NCBI GenBank assembly: GCA_965653565.1
Contig: CBFHAI010000012.1
Location: 34,058 to 98,057, forward strand
From: JALCLA01 sp965653565
GTDB taxonomy: Bacteria; Pseudomonadota; Gammaproteobacteria; Xanthomonadales; Xanthomonadaceae
Direction: 5' to 3'
Length of the DNA: 64,000 nt
Shown here: piece by piece, positions 8,338 through 18,200 of the stretch
Position numbering within the stretch: position 1 is the first letter of the stretch
How the letters are laid out: each line of letters opens with the position of its first letter
Made by a program: the position numbers and the translations under genes
Notes under the pieces: generated by a model
What the model was told of the DNA's origin: nothing
Database searches by the model: none
What the model saw: the letters and a program-made list of their open reading frames with translations, nothing else

Positions 8338-10389
8338 GTGAATCCGAAACTGATCAAGGCGCTCGCGGTCGCATTGCTCGCGGCGTCGATCGCCGCGGCC
8401 GGCTTCGCGCTGTTTGCGTCGTCGCGCGCGATCGCGATCCAGGGACCGGGCGCACTCGTCGCGACCGCGGCGGATGAGTTGTGGATCGCCGTCGACCAAC
8501 GCCTGTGGCGTCTGGATGCAGAGGGCCGGCGGCTGAGCGACATCGATGTGCGCGATACGGGCTTGCCGGGCGCGCCCGCGAATCTGGTGCGGCATCCGTC
8601 CGGCGCGATCGTCGCCACCGTGCGCGACGACGCGACGCTCTACTTTCTTGCCGCCGACAGCCAGCGCGTCGATCGCCGTGTGCGACCGCAGTGGCCGACG
8701 TCGTTGGCCAGCGACAGCGCACGCGCCATCAATCTCGCCTTCGCCGACGACGGCCGCATCGCCGTCGCTACGGGCGGTGGACACGCCGTCGCGCTGTTCG
8801 ATGCCGACGGCCGCTTCCTCGCGCGCACCGCGCCGGGCACTTATCGTTTCACCAACGGATTGTGGTGGCAGGGCGCGGAGCTCTGGACGACGGATACCAA
8901 TCGTCATCGCCTGTTGCGGCTCGATGCGAAAACCCTGGCCGTGGTGGAGACGGTGGCGCTGGACGAAGCCGGTTGCTGTCGTTTCCTCGGCGCAGCGCGT
9001 GCAGAGAAAAACAGCGGTTCGACATCGATGCGGACGGCCTTGATCCGCTTCACCAGCAACATGACGCGCGGCGAAGTCGTGCTCGTCGAAAAAGGCGCGA
9101 CGGTCCGTCCGCTGACCGAAGGCGGTGTGTTCGAGCCGCGCGACGCCGATTGGCTGCAAGGTCGATTGCTGGTGAGCGATGGCGAGTCGCATTCGATCCG
9201 GCAATGGGCCGTCGATCTGAATCCGCTGCCGGCCTTCGGCGATGCCGCGGTGCAGACGGAAATGTCGAACCGATTGGCGCTGCGCGATTCCTGGCGCGGC
9301 TGGTATCGCGCCGCGATCGCCAGCGCGATCGGCGTGTTCGCCGTCGCCTTCGCGCTCGCCGTATGGTCGCAGCTCCAGCAGCGCCGCGCCGAACGTGGCG
9401 CATCGATCGACCTGTCGCAACTGGGCACGCCGCTGCGCTCGTGGCGCGAGATCGCGAAGATGCAGTGGCATGTGTTCGGCGCACTCGTCGTGCCGCTGAT
9501 CGCGATACTGGCGCTGAAGCTGTTGCCCCGTTCCGAGACGACGGCCTCGATGCGGATCACCGGCTTCGCCGTGGTCGCAATCCTGCTCATCGTCACGTGC
9601 CTGATCGTCTCGCGCCGCGCCAAACGTGCGCAGAGCGCGGAATTCGAGCCGATGTGGAACCAGCTCGCGATGAGCCGCCTCGTCGCGAGCGATGCGCGCG
9701 CGCTCGGGCTCGCGGCCGACGAATCGGTGCTGGAAACCTTCGTGCTGCGCGCGCCGATGCCGCGCTGGGTCGTGCTGACCGATCGTCGCCTGCTGGTGTT
9801 CCGGCTCAACGGCTTCGGCCACCGTCTGGAACGCGCGATTCCGCGCACGAGCATCGTCGCCGTTTCTGATCGCCGCGGCGCATTGCGCCCCGTGCGCGGC
9901 TTGTTCCGCATCGCCGATCCGATGCCGGGCCGCTGGCTGGAACTGAACTTCGCCGACGGCCAATTCCTCGTCGGCACCCTCCCCACCGCCAGCCTCGCCA
10001 AACGCGTCACGCAATTGCTCGCAGCCGACGCCGAGGCCAATCGCGTCAGCCCGACTCACGACTCAACCGTCGAGTATTCGCAACAACTTTCGCCGGCCGC
10101 GAAAGCAGGACCGTCGCCGCGCCTGGCCGCCGCGCTGTCGGCCCTCATCCCGGGCCTGGGCCAGGCGATGCAGGGACGCACCGGCACGGCGCTGCTGCTC
10201 TTCGTACTCTGGCTGGTCGTGATGTTGTTCGCCGTCCTGCCCATCGCCTGGGCCCTGATCGGCCCGAAACGCGAAGTCAGCACGCTGATCGCCGCACTGA
10301 CATTGGCGGCGCCGCTCGTAGTCGCGGCCGTTGCTGCATTCGATGCCTGGAATATGGCGCCGCGGGGGAGACAGGAGCGCAGCGGCTAG
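8338..10389 (+). CDS. Large membrane protein: propeller-like domain, PH-like domain, PGLGQ transmembrane tail
   Basis: I do not recognise a named family. The GTG at 8338, seven bases after the etfA stop, gives 683 residues. A membrane anchor lies at about 7-28. A region at about 30-310 has repeated short strands of the 'LWIAVDQRLWRLDAEGRRL' kind, suggesting an NHL/YVTN-type beta-propeller outside the membrane. Hydrophobic helices follow at about 325-345, 378-397 and 406-425. A bacterial PH-like segment with VVLTDRRLLVFRL spans about 450-575. From about 594, a SALIPGLGQAMQG motif precedes two more helices. The 3' end of this gene is duplicated at 11222-11395. Position after etfBA suggests co-transcription but says nothing firm about function. 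Confidence 0.7.
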   Translation: MNPKLIKALAVALLAASIAAAGFALFASSRAIAIQGPGALVATAADELWIAVDQRLWRLDAEGRRLSDIDVRDTGLPGAPANLVRHPSGAIVATVRDDATLYFLAADSQRVDRRVRPQWPTSLASDSARAINLAFADDGRIAVATGGGHAVALFDADGRFLARTAPGTYRFTNGLWWQGAELWTTDTNRHRLLRLDAKTLAVVETVALDEAGCCRFLGAARAEKNSGSTSMRTALIRFTSNMTRGEVVLVEKGATVRPLTEGGVFEPRDADWLQGRLLVSDGESHSIRQWAVDLNPLPAFGDAAVQTEMSNRLALRDSWRGWYRAAIASAIGVFAVAFALAVWSQLQQRRAERGASIDLSQLGTPLRSWREIAKMQWHVFGALVVPLIAILALKLLPRSETTASMRITGFAVVAILLIVTCLIVSRRAKRAQSAEFEPMWNQLAMSRLVASDARALGLAADESVLETFVLRAPMPRWVVLTDRRLLVFRLNGFGHRLERAIPRTSIVAVSDRRGALRPVRGLFRIADPMPGRWLELNFADGQFLVGTLPTASLAKRVTQLLAADAEANRVSPTHDSTVEYSQQLSPAAKAGPSPRLAAALSALIPGLGQAMQGRTGTALLLFVLWLVVMLFAVLPIAWALIGPKREVSTLIAALTLAAPLVVAAVAAFDAWNMAPRGRQERSG

Positions 10390-10494
10390 GGGCCAGTCGG
10401 GCGACCAACAACCGACGCAATGACATCTCGTCGACTCTGTCCGCATATGCGTCTATTCGCGTAAAGCAGGACACTCCCCGCCGAGATCGAAACC

Positions 10495-11076
10495 ATGAAA
10501 CGTATCTTGCTGGCCTTTGCCCTGGCTGCGCTGTCCTTGAGCTGCGGCGCCCAAAACAGTCCTTTGCAGAACGCACGATTCACTCACGATCTTCAACACT
10601 GGGTCGTGGAGGGAACAGGCGTCGCCAGTGCCGAACACACAAACCAATTCGGGCTCGCCTACGCAGGCGCCGCCGAACTGCATGCCGGCGCCCCCGGCTC
10701 ACTGGTGACGCTTTCGCAATGCATTCCTATTGCAGATTGGCAAAGCGCCTTTATTCGCTTCCACTACAGAACGGTAGCGTACACGGCGGGTGGAGATCAC
10801 TCGAGCATAGGGCGTCTGCGAGGCTTCGAATTGGCCGAATGCCAAGGCGCAGAAACATTCGTCACTGGATTGAATGTCGGGGCGAATCTGGGTGGGGGGT
10901 GGGGATTGGCGCAGGGCGACTCGCCTATCATTCCCCCCAGTGCGTCCGCTCGAGTCGAACTTAGGATTGCGTCGGGGACGACGCCCCAATTCGTGCTCGC
11001 TTACGACGATATTCTGGTCGGAGAGTCGTCAGGCGTGCAGTTCGAAGAAATGTTCAGCAATGGGTTCGAGTTCTAG
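10495..11076 (+). CDS. Secreted protein with FSNGFE C-terminus
   Basis: This is a 193-residue hypothetical protein. MKRILLAFALAALSLSCGAQN is a signal peptide; it has a Cys, but LSLSC is not a clean lipobox. The mature part is beta-rich (HDLQHWVVEG, FIRFHYRTV, ARVELRIAS, FVLAYDDILVGE), suggesting a jelly-roll or carbohydrate-binding-like fold. It ends FEEMFSNGFEF. From memory, many exported proteins of Xanthomonadales end in a similar aromatic-x-x-GFE tail, which may be a sorting signal; I cannot verify that here. It sits alone between the two copies of the duplicated membrane-gene end. Confidence 0.7.
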   Translation: MKRILLAFALAALSLSCGAQNSPLQNARFTHDLQHWVVEGTGVASAEHTNQFGLAYAGAAELHAGAPGSLVTLSQCIPIADWQSAFIRFHYRTVAYTAGGDHSSIGRLRGFELAECQGAETFVTGLNVGANLGGGWGLAQGDSPIIPPSASARVELRIASGTTPQFVLAYDDILVGESSGVQFEEMFSNGFEF

Positions 11077-11091
11077 CCGATCCACCCATGC

Positions 11092-11224
11092 TCAAACTGC
11101 GCGCTTGAACTCCACTCCTGTCTTCTGACGCAGTTCATCTTCCCCCACACCCGGCGCGGCCTCGACGAGAACCAGGCCGTCGCTGGTGACATCCATCACC
11201 GCCAGCTCGGTGATGATGCGATTC
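11092..11224 (-). pseudogene. 3'-terminal fragment of a scoB-like CoA-transferase gene
   Basis: The 133 bases align without gaps to the last 133 bases of scoB (23222-23354, constant offset 12130), including the stop codon. They encode the family C-terminus NRIITELAVMDV...GVGEDELRQKTGV. By eye there are about 27 mismatches, all in the 93 bases next to the stop. The 40 bases next to the break at 11224 are identical. The fragment is fused head-on to the membrane-gene fragment starting at 11222, with TTC shared at the junction. Confidence 0.85.
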
Positions 11225-11395
11225 GTCCTCTGGCTGCTCGTGATGTTGTTCGCCGTCCTGCCCGTCGCCTGGGCCCTGATCGGCCCGAAACGCGAAGTCA
11301 GCACGCTGATCGCCGCACTGACATTCACGACTCCATTCGTGGTTGCGGCCGTGGCTGCGTTCGATGCTTGGAACGTGGCGCCGCGGGGGCGTTGA
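11222..11395 (+). pseudogene. 3'-terminal fragment of the PGLGQ membrane protein gene
   Basis: This segment repeats the end of the membrane-protein gene (from 10201), encoding FVLWLLVMLFAVLPVAWALI to AFDAWNVAPRGR and its own stop. By eye there are about 3 mismatches in the first 100 bases and about 13 in the next 60, so similarity again falls with distance from the junction. A GTG at 11186 could in principle start a 69-codon chimera running through antisense scoB, but nothing supports its expression. Confidence 0.85.
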
Positions 11396-11712
11396 GAGCG
11401 AAGCTGCTGAGTCTTCGATTGCAAAAAACGCCATAACCTTGGCGACACTGTTTCGAAATTGTCAAACCACGTAACGCGGAGTTCTCGACTGAATAATAAG
11501 GGTCTTGCGGTCTTTCCGTCATTGTTGGCAAGACGGCAAGTGAACCTGAAGCCTTTCTCTGACTCTGTACCGGAGATCGAAGCGCGCGTCGAGTCCGAAA
11601 CTGGCCGGGGCGTCGCAATCACAAAGCTCACAGGTTTCGGCACGGCCCGCTGAAACCTAGCCGCTCAGCGAAGCTTCCGTATCTGCCTACGCACAGATAA
11701 CCAGGCGTTTCG
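11396..11712. other. Intergenic stretch without a supported gene
   Basis: About 317 bases of lower-GC sequence lie between the duplicated membrane-gene fragment and the end of the lipoprotein gene. I see no convincing start, ribosome site, hairpin terminator or mobile-element end here. Open frames cross it but look like noise. Confidence 0.5.
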
Positions 11713-12282
11713 TTACTCTAGACGCACCAAAAGCCAATAACTTAGCCACTGCTGTGCATACGGTGACGTCCACTTCATATCCTCTGGCGTCTCCTTGAGA
11801 AGACGAGCCGTAACCTTGCCCTCACGCACTGATACGATTTCTTGCCACAAGAATCCATCCAGCCAATCTAAACTTTGGCATTCTTCTGGAAGACTAGGGT
11901 CCAGCGTGGACGCCACTGTTCCAGACAGTTGTCGCGACTCGTCAGCGCCAATAGGCCATGCTCCGAGGTCGGCGACTGTACGAGTTTGCTCGTGAGCTTG
12001 CGCGCTCCAAATGCGTCGCACAAATGAGGCAAATTTTGAACGGTCATCCAATGCGATCTGCTCGCGAGTAGCCGCAATTGAATCCTTTACTCCACCGCCG
12101 TTACGTCTCCATTCGGCAATGATGGCGCCCCAATCCCTGATACATGCAGATTGCTCTGCAAAATAGTCCGCCGGCAGCGATTCCACATCGAGCTCTGTTT
12201 GCGGTTTTCCGCCAGCCGTGCGGTGCACCGCGCACGCATTGATGAGCCCCATGAAAAAAAACATCAAACTCACGCGCGTCAC
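11713..12282 (-). CDS. Lipoprotein translationally coupled to the RHS protein (candidate immunity protein)
   Basis: This is a 189-residue hypothetical protein. The N-terminus MTRVSLMFFFMGLINACAVH is a lipoprotein signal with lipobox LINAC. The mature protein is soluble and Trp-rich (WGAIIAEWRR, WLDGFLWQEI, WTSPYAQQWLSYWLL). The GTG start overlaps the RHS stop by four bases (GTGA, 12279-12282), so translation is probably coupled. In polymorphic toxin loci the gene directly after the toxin is usually its immunity gene. A periplasm-facing lipoprotein would fit a toxin acting in the envelope. That role is inference; I recognise no named family. Confidence 0.7.
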   Translation of the reverse strand: MTRVSLMFFFMGLINACAVHRTAGGKPQTELDVESLPADYFAEQSACIRDWGAIIAEWRRNGGGVKDSIAATREQIALDDRSKFASFVRRIWSAQAHEQTRTVADLGAWPIGADESRQLSGTVASTLDPSLPEECQSLDWLDGFLWQEIVSVREGKVTARLLKETPEDMKWTSPYAQQWLSYWLLVRLE

Positions 12283-15200
12283 AGTTCGTCCCCTGGAATT
12301 CCCGTCTCTCTATAGTAGGCACGCAAGCCCCGAAGGCTCTGCGGAAGGGTACTTCCCCTCATAGCTGAAAGCCCCTCGCGAAGATGTGCATCCGTAAGGA
12401 CACGTACTTGACCCGCGCTATTTACCAAATACGTTGGCGTCTGTCTCTCCCAAGCATGGGTGAAGTCTGTTGCTGAAAAATTTGACTGCACATCAAAGTG
12501 CCCGTGCATCCAAGCACCAACATGGAGGCGAGCATCACGATACACCTCAAGAAGCGGGTTTGGGTCAACTATCGTGGCGCCCTTCGGGCCCCAGCCAGGC
12601 GTTAAGTAACCCCAATTCCCCTTGGATATTCGCGTTAATCCAATCTGCAGTTCCTGCTCCCGTTTAACACCTTCTGCGCCGTATCGTGCCCCAGCCGCGC
12701 GAGCAGCATCCTCCCTGGTGGCAAATCCGGATGCTTCAACTTTTACACTATCTGGAACTTCTACAGGAACGGCATTCCCTTCTCCTGCGGCACCCGTCAC
12801 GGGCTGGCGTCTCGCCACACTTCCAAATGCATAGCTAAACGCGCTGGTTGCGGCCCCATTTGCGAACTTTCCGCCGGTGGCGGCCGACACTGTGCCGCCC
12901 AGGATTGCTGATGCGACAACGCCCTTCCCGAAACCTGAGCTTCTCAAGTATGGCGACGCCGCGTCTGCCAATCCGGCACTCAGGAAGCCGTGCCCAAATT
13001 TGCCTCCTTGGAGATCGGACATCACACCACCGGCGATACCATGGGCTACGATTCTTCCGGCAGTTTGCGCATCAAATCCATATTCGAAGCTGCCGCCACC
13101 CAATTGACCAACACCAAAGAATATCGCGGAGGAGAAGGCTCCGTACATGCCGCCTTCCAAAGAGCCCGACTGTACAGCTCCTGCCGCAAAACCTCCGGCA
13201 ACAACTACCGCAAAAGCGCCTCCCGCGTTCGTTGCATAAATGGACGCAGCGTAGCCGCCAGTGTAGTAAGTGATAGCAATTGCTACGACCGCCCTCACCC
13301 AATTCGGGACGCTCCAATGCCCACTCGGATCGGTAAACGTCAGCGGATTGTTGAGCACGTAGCTGAAGCGATTGAGCCCCTGAATTCCAGAATCCAATAC
13401 TGGGTCCGCTTGGATAAAACGGCCTAGCGTGGGCTCATAGACTCGCCCATTCATATGCACCAGGCCGAACACATCGAGGTGCTCGTGCCCGGTGAATCCT
13501 CGAGTCGTATTCGATGGCACATAGCCGGTTGCCGCCGCTCTCCAATCGAGAGCGCTTCGACGTTCACCGTGGGGGTTGAAGCTCAGCCGTTCCTTCACCG
13601 TCCCGAGTGCATCAGTGATGACGTCAATCGATCCGAGGGCGTCATGGAACAGGAAGTGCTGCGTGGACGCCGCACCATTGCTGAAGGTCGTCTCGATGAG
13701 CACACCGCCCACATAGCGTTTGGTCTCGATGACGCCGGTGGGACGGGTGATGTACTCGACGTTGCCGACCGTCCGCGTCAGTGTCGTCGCAGAGCCCACT
13801 TTCTCTTCGCGCCAGAAGCGTTCTCCGGAAGGGCCGTATCGCAATTCGAGCTCGGCGTTCGGCGCCGACAAGGAACCGACTGTCACGGTTTCCAGTTGTT
13901 CGAGACCGTTGTATTGGAAGGTACGGTTGCTCGAAGTGATCGGCGTCGTTGCCGCGGTTAGCAGACCCGCGGAGTACTGGTACAGGTCGGTACCCACCTG
14001 AGTTACAGCGTGCGGGCTTGCCCCGGCATCGGTTCCGACGCTGTTGCAATTGTCGAGTCCCGCATAGCTGTAGGACCGCCCATTCTTGCTGCAGATGTTT
14101 CCCAAAACGTCGTACTGAAGATTCAGTGTCGTGACGGGCGCACTGCCGTTGAAGTGAGTAGTCGCCGTCTTCAGCCGGTTCAATGCGTCGTAGGTGAACG
14201 CGTCGGTCTGGTTCGCGCGCAGATCGGTGCGCGATTCCAGGTTGCCGAGCACATCGTGACCGTAACTGAGATTTTGCAGCGAATTGCCGGAGCCGGATTG
14301 CAACGCGTCGAGCCACCCGCGGAGCGGGTTATACACCCAGTTGACGTTAGTCGAACCTCTAAGTGCCCGGGTCATCTGACCGCGCTCATTGAGCTCGAGT
14401 ACCTGCTGATATACCTCTGAAGTGTTCGCGGCGTTGCGCAGCTGCCACGGATAACCGCGGCTGTTGTAAACCTGTTCGAGCACGCCGCCGTTCGCATCCT
14501 GCGTTCGATGCTGGCGACCGAACGAATCGTAGAACCACCCTTCCACGTAGCTCGTGCCGTCCACCAACGTCGCACGCGAACTCGGCCGACTGAAACCGTC
14601 GAAATTGAAGGTACGGCGATACGTCGGCTTACCCGGGACGGTTCTTTCTTCCATGTGGACTGCACCCAGCCCGTTCGCTGCGGTGTCGTAGGTCCACTCA
14701 TCGGTTATGTCTCCGGTTTCCCGCCGCCACAAGCGTCCGCTGGCGTCGTAGAACGACCAGACATCGTTGCCGGCGGCACGCGTCGCACGAATCACTTCGC
14801 CGGCAGCGTTGTAGTAAGCCTGCTCCGTCCCTCGATCCGGGTCGATGGTGCGCGTCACACGTCCCAGGAGATCGTATTCATAAGAAGTGACGATGTTTCC
14901 GCGACCCGCATTGCGGGTCACCGAAATGACTTTTCCGTCCGGACCGTACTGGGAGTGGACGATCAATCCAAGCGCGCTGCCGTTATCGGGGTTGGCTTGG
15001 ATTACACGCACCGTTTCGCCCAACGGGTTCTTCTCTTCCTTTGCAATCTGTCCTTTCGCGTTGACCACCGTGGTGGTCAGCCCGTCATAGGTGGTGCTTG
15101 TAGTGGCGCCGTCGGGCTCGGTGGTTGTAATCACGCGACCCAGCACATCGAATTTCACGGTGGACCAGTTGCGCGAAGTGCACGGATCGCTGCCGAACGA

Positions 15201-18200
15201 CGGCGCTCCCGCGACACTTGGCGAGGTCAGGAAGAAGGGCGTCGAGGTGCGCTCGCTACGATTCTTTCGATCGAAGAATGCACACGTGGCGCTGAAGTCT
15301 TTCCCGGTAATTCCAGCCTCGAAAGACGCTGCGACGCTCAACTGGGCCCGGCCCAATACATCGTGATAGACCCATTGCGTCGGCGCCCCTGCCGAGACCG
15401 TTTCCGACCGATAGATCGCGCCACTCGGACACCCCACGTCGGTGCACCAACGATAGCGAACCACACTGGACTTGCCGGTCTGGTCTGCGGCGGCGAAAGG
15501 CCTGCCGAGTGCTCCGAACCGCGCAAACGAGGCGGTGCCGTTGGCTCCCGTCTGCTGGACGGCGTGTCCGAATTCATCGCGCGCCGTGACAGTGAGCGAT
15601 GCCCGTTCGACCAACTGATTGCTCGCCGCAGGAGAGTAGTACGGCGAATACGCTGCGGTGACATAGCGCCCAATGCTATCGAACGTGCTCCTGGCGTATC
15701 GATGCACCGAGACAGTTGGGCCGCCAGGGCCCGTCGGCCGCTGCACGATCCGCGAAACCGCGCGGCATTCGGTATCGGTCAGTTTGGAACCATCTGCTTC
15801 ATACGCACTGCAAGTAAATACGTGCGTCTTGTTGCCGAACGGATCGAGTGTGTAGAGCGTGCGCAGATCCTGGTCGGGACCCACGTCTTTTTGCACACGC
15901 TCGGAAGTGAGGAATCCCGTGTTTGGTAACGAGGTGTTCGAAGATGTCAACTCATACTCGAAATCGCTGAGGCGCGATTTCGACAGCCACTGCCCGGGCT
16001 GTGCCGGATCGGGGCGCGAGTCGTCCACCTGCGTTGACCGCAATCTGCCCAGGCGCCACAGAGGCCGGTTCGAGGAAACCGCAGTGATCAGGTTGTCGTA
16101 GGCGTTCGTCGTGGTTTGAACTGCGAGCTCGGCGTCGTTCCCGTCACGGCGGCTGACTTTCGAGTAGGTCAAGTTGCCGTAGTCGGTTTGATAGCAAAAC
16201 CCCGACTCGGTGACCGCCAATCGAGTTCCGCTTTCGAACGAGAACGTTTCGTCCCGCGAACCGGCGAGGAACGGGAACAAAGGTTGCTGAATCTGCAGTG
16301 GCAATTTGTCGTCGCCGCCGCTGACGCCACACACGTTCGCGACGATGGATATCGCGCACGACGTGTCGTTCTGACTGCCCTGACAACTCCAATGGCTGTC
16401 AGCCGCACTGACGCGCTGCCCACCGGCGGCCGGGAACACCAGACCATTCTGGTAGAAGCAGGACTGCGCCAACGCTTCGGGATCGTCTCGACAGGCATCC
16501 AGCGCCGCGCCGCCATAGCTGACGGGCCCCGTAATGACCCGTGTTTCGGTACGCGCCGGCCGGCCGACGAATGGGAAGTCCTGCCGATAGGTCGTCAACG
16601 TCGCAACATGTTTTGCCGGGGAGGTGGAATAGACACCATCGAAACTCGCGATTTCACGGAATCCAAGGAAACCGCGCCCTCCCGATTGCATCTTTCCGCC
16701 TGCGTAGCGATAGCTGACCTGAGCCATGGCCGCAGGATCGTTCCACTCCGGCGCGCTGCTTTCGACCTTGCTCACGACGTAAATCGGTGCGAGCAGATCA
16801 TGGACCGGCGAGCCGCGGCCATAAGATGCGGATAACAGAGAATTCGCATCCCGCCGATAGACCGATGCATTGGTAAGCGGCGCGTAGGTCATCACCGTCC
16901 GCGCGCCCAAACCATCCTGTATCTCGACGATTACGTCACGCGCCTGGTGCCGTGTCGCAGAGCGGCTCGTGTAGACGCCGTTGATGCCGCTGGAATGATG
17001 CAAGCGCAAGAAGTCGGACGATCCGTCGCCGTCGAAGTCCGCGAAAAAGTGGTCGAAATCGCCGAGGCTTCCATTGGCCGGAATCGAGGCTGCACCGCCA
17101 CCGGGCACGCGTTTGGCGACATCCACTCCGAGCATATGGCTCAGACCCTGTCGCACGCAGAACGGCCTCGTTCCATTGGCCGGTTCGCCTGCGCAACTGT
17201 CGCTATCGGGCGGATAGAGCAAATCCGCGCGTCCGTCGCCGTTCACATCGGCAACTTGCGCGTAGTCGCTGTTCTTCACGCCGGACAGATCGGCGGGCAC
17301 CGAGGTAAACCCGCGACCGGTGTTCTGGCGGAGTCTCCACGAATCCGGCAATGACGATTCGATACGACGATACAGCAAATCGGTGAGCCCATCGCCGTTG
17401 AAGTCTGCAAGCCGGATTTTTCCCGATTGCAGCGGCAGATCTCCTCCCAGTGCTGGTCCACGAGTGCCGGTCGGGTCCCAGACCGGCAATTGACTCACTT
17501 GTTCGAAGCCCACAGAGGCGCCCTGCGTCCGCGAGGCGAAGAAATACCAGTGCATCGTGTATTCGACGAAGTTGGAGGCCGGGTCGGCCGCAGCTTCGAC
17601 GAGGGTCTGCGCGTCAACGAACTGCGTATCCAGCGCAAGCTCATCATCGGGGAGTTGACCTCCCGACTCGTAACGTCGCCCGACCAGCAACATCAAGTCT
17701 CCTCGACCATCGCCGTCGAAGTCTGATGTGACGAAACGCGACTCTGGGCTTTGGTGGAAAGCAAGATCGCATCGCGTCGGGCTATCTGGCTCCGTGCGCC
17801 GTATACGGCAATCGTCACCGACCGAAAAACTGAAATCGATCGTCGCCTCCGCACCGAATCTGAGCGCGCTCGTGGTCGGCGAGGTCGAATAGCGCTCGCG
17901 GAGTCTGGATTTGAGTGCACCGTAGTCGGACGTACCAGCGGCTACCGCCGCTGGGTAGATCACATCAAGCAAACCATCGCCATTGAGATCGAGCAGTTGC
18001 GCCAATCTCAATTTTTCGTCGGACACTGGAATCTTGATTCCGCCAAGCAAGTCGACTGTGTCGTCGAAAGCTTTGCTGCCGTTCTCAGGCCGTCCCAACG
18101 ACTTGTGGATCTTCCATTGCCCCAAAGGACCTGCGGCGGTCGCCATCATCAGGTCGTCGCGGCCGTCACCGTCATAGTCGAGCAGTTGCCACGAGTCTTC

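Noticed and set aside
11092..11643. Minus-strand frame of 183 codons joining the scoB fragment to upstream sequence
   Set aside because: Only the last ~44 codons are homologous to a protein (ScoB C-terminus). The rest is antisense to the membrane-gene fragment, so the frame is open by chance.
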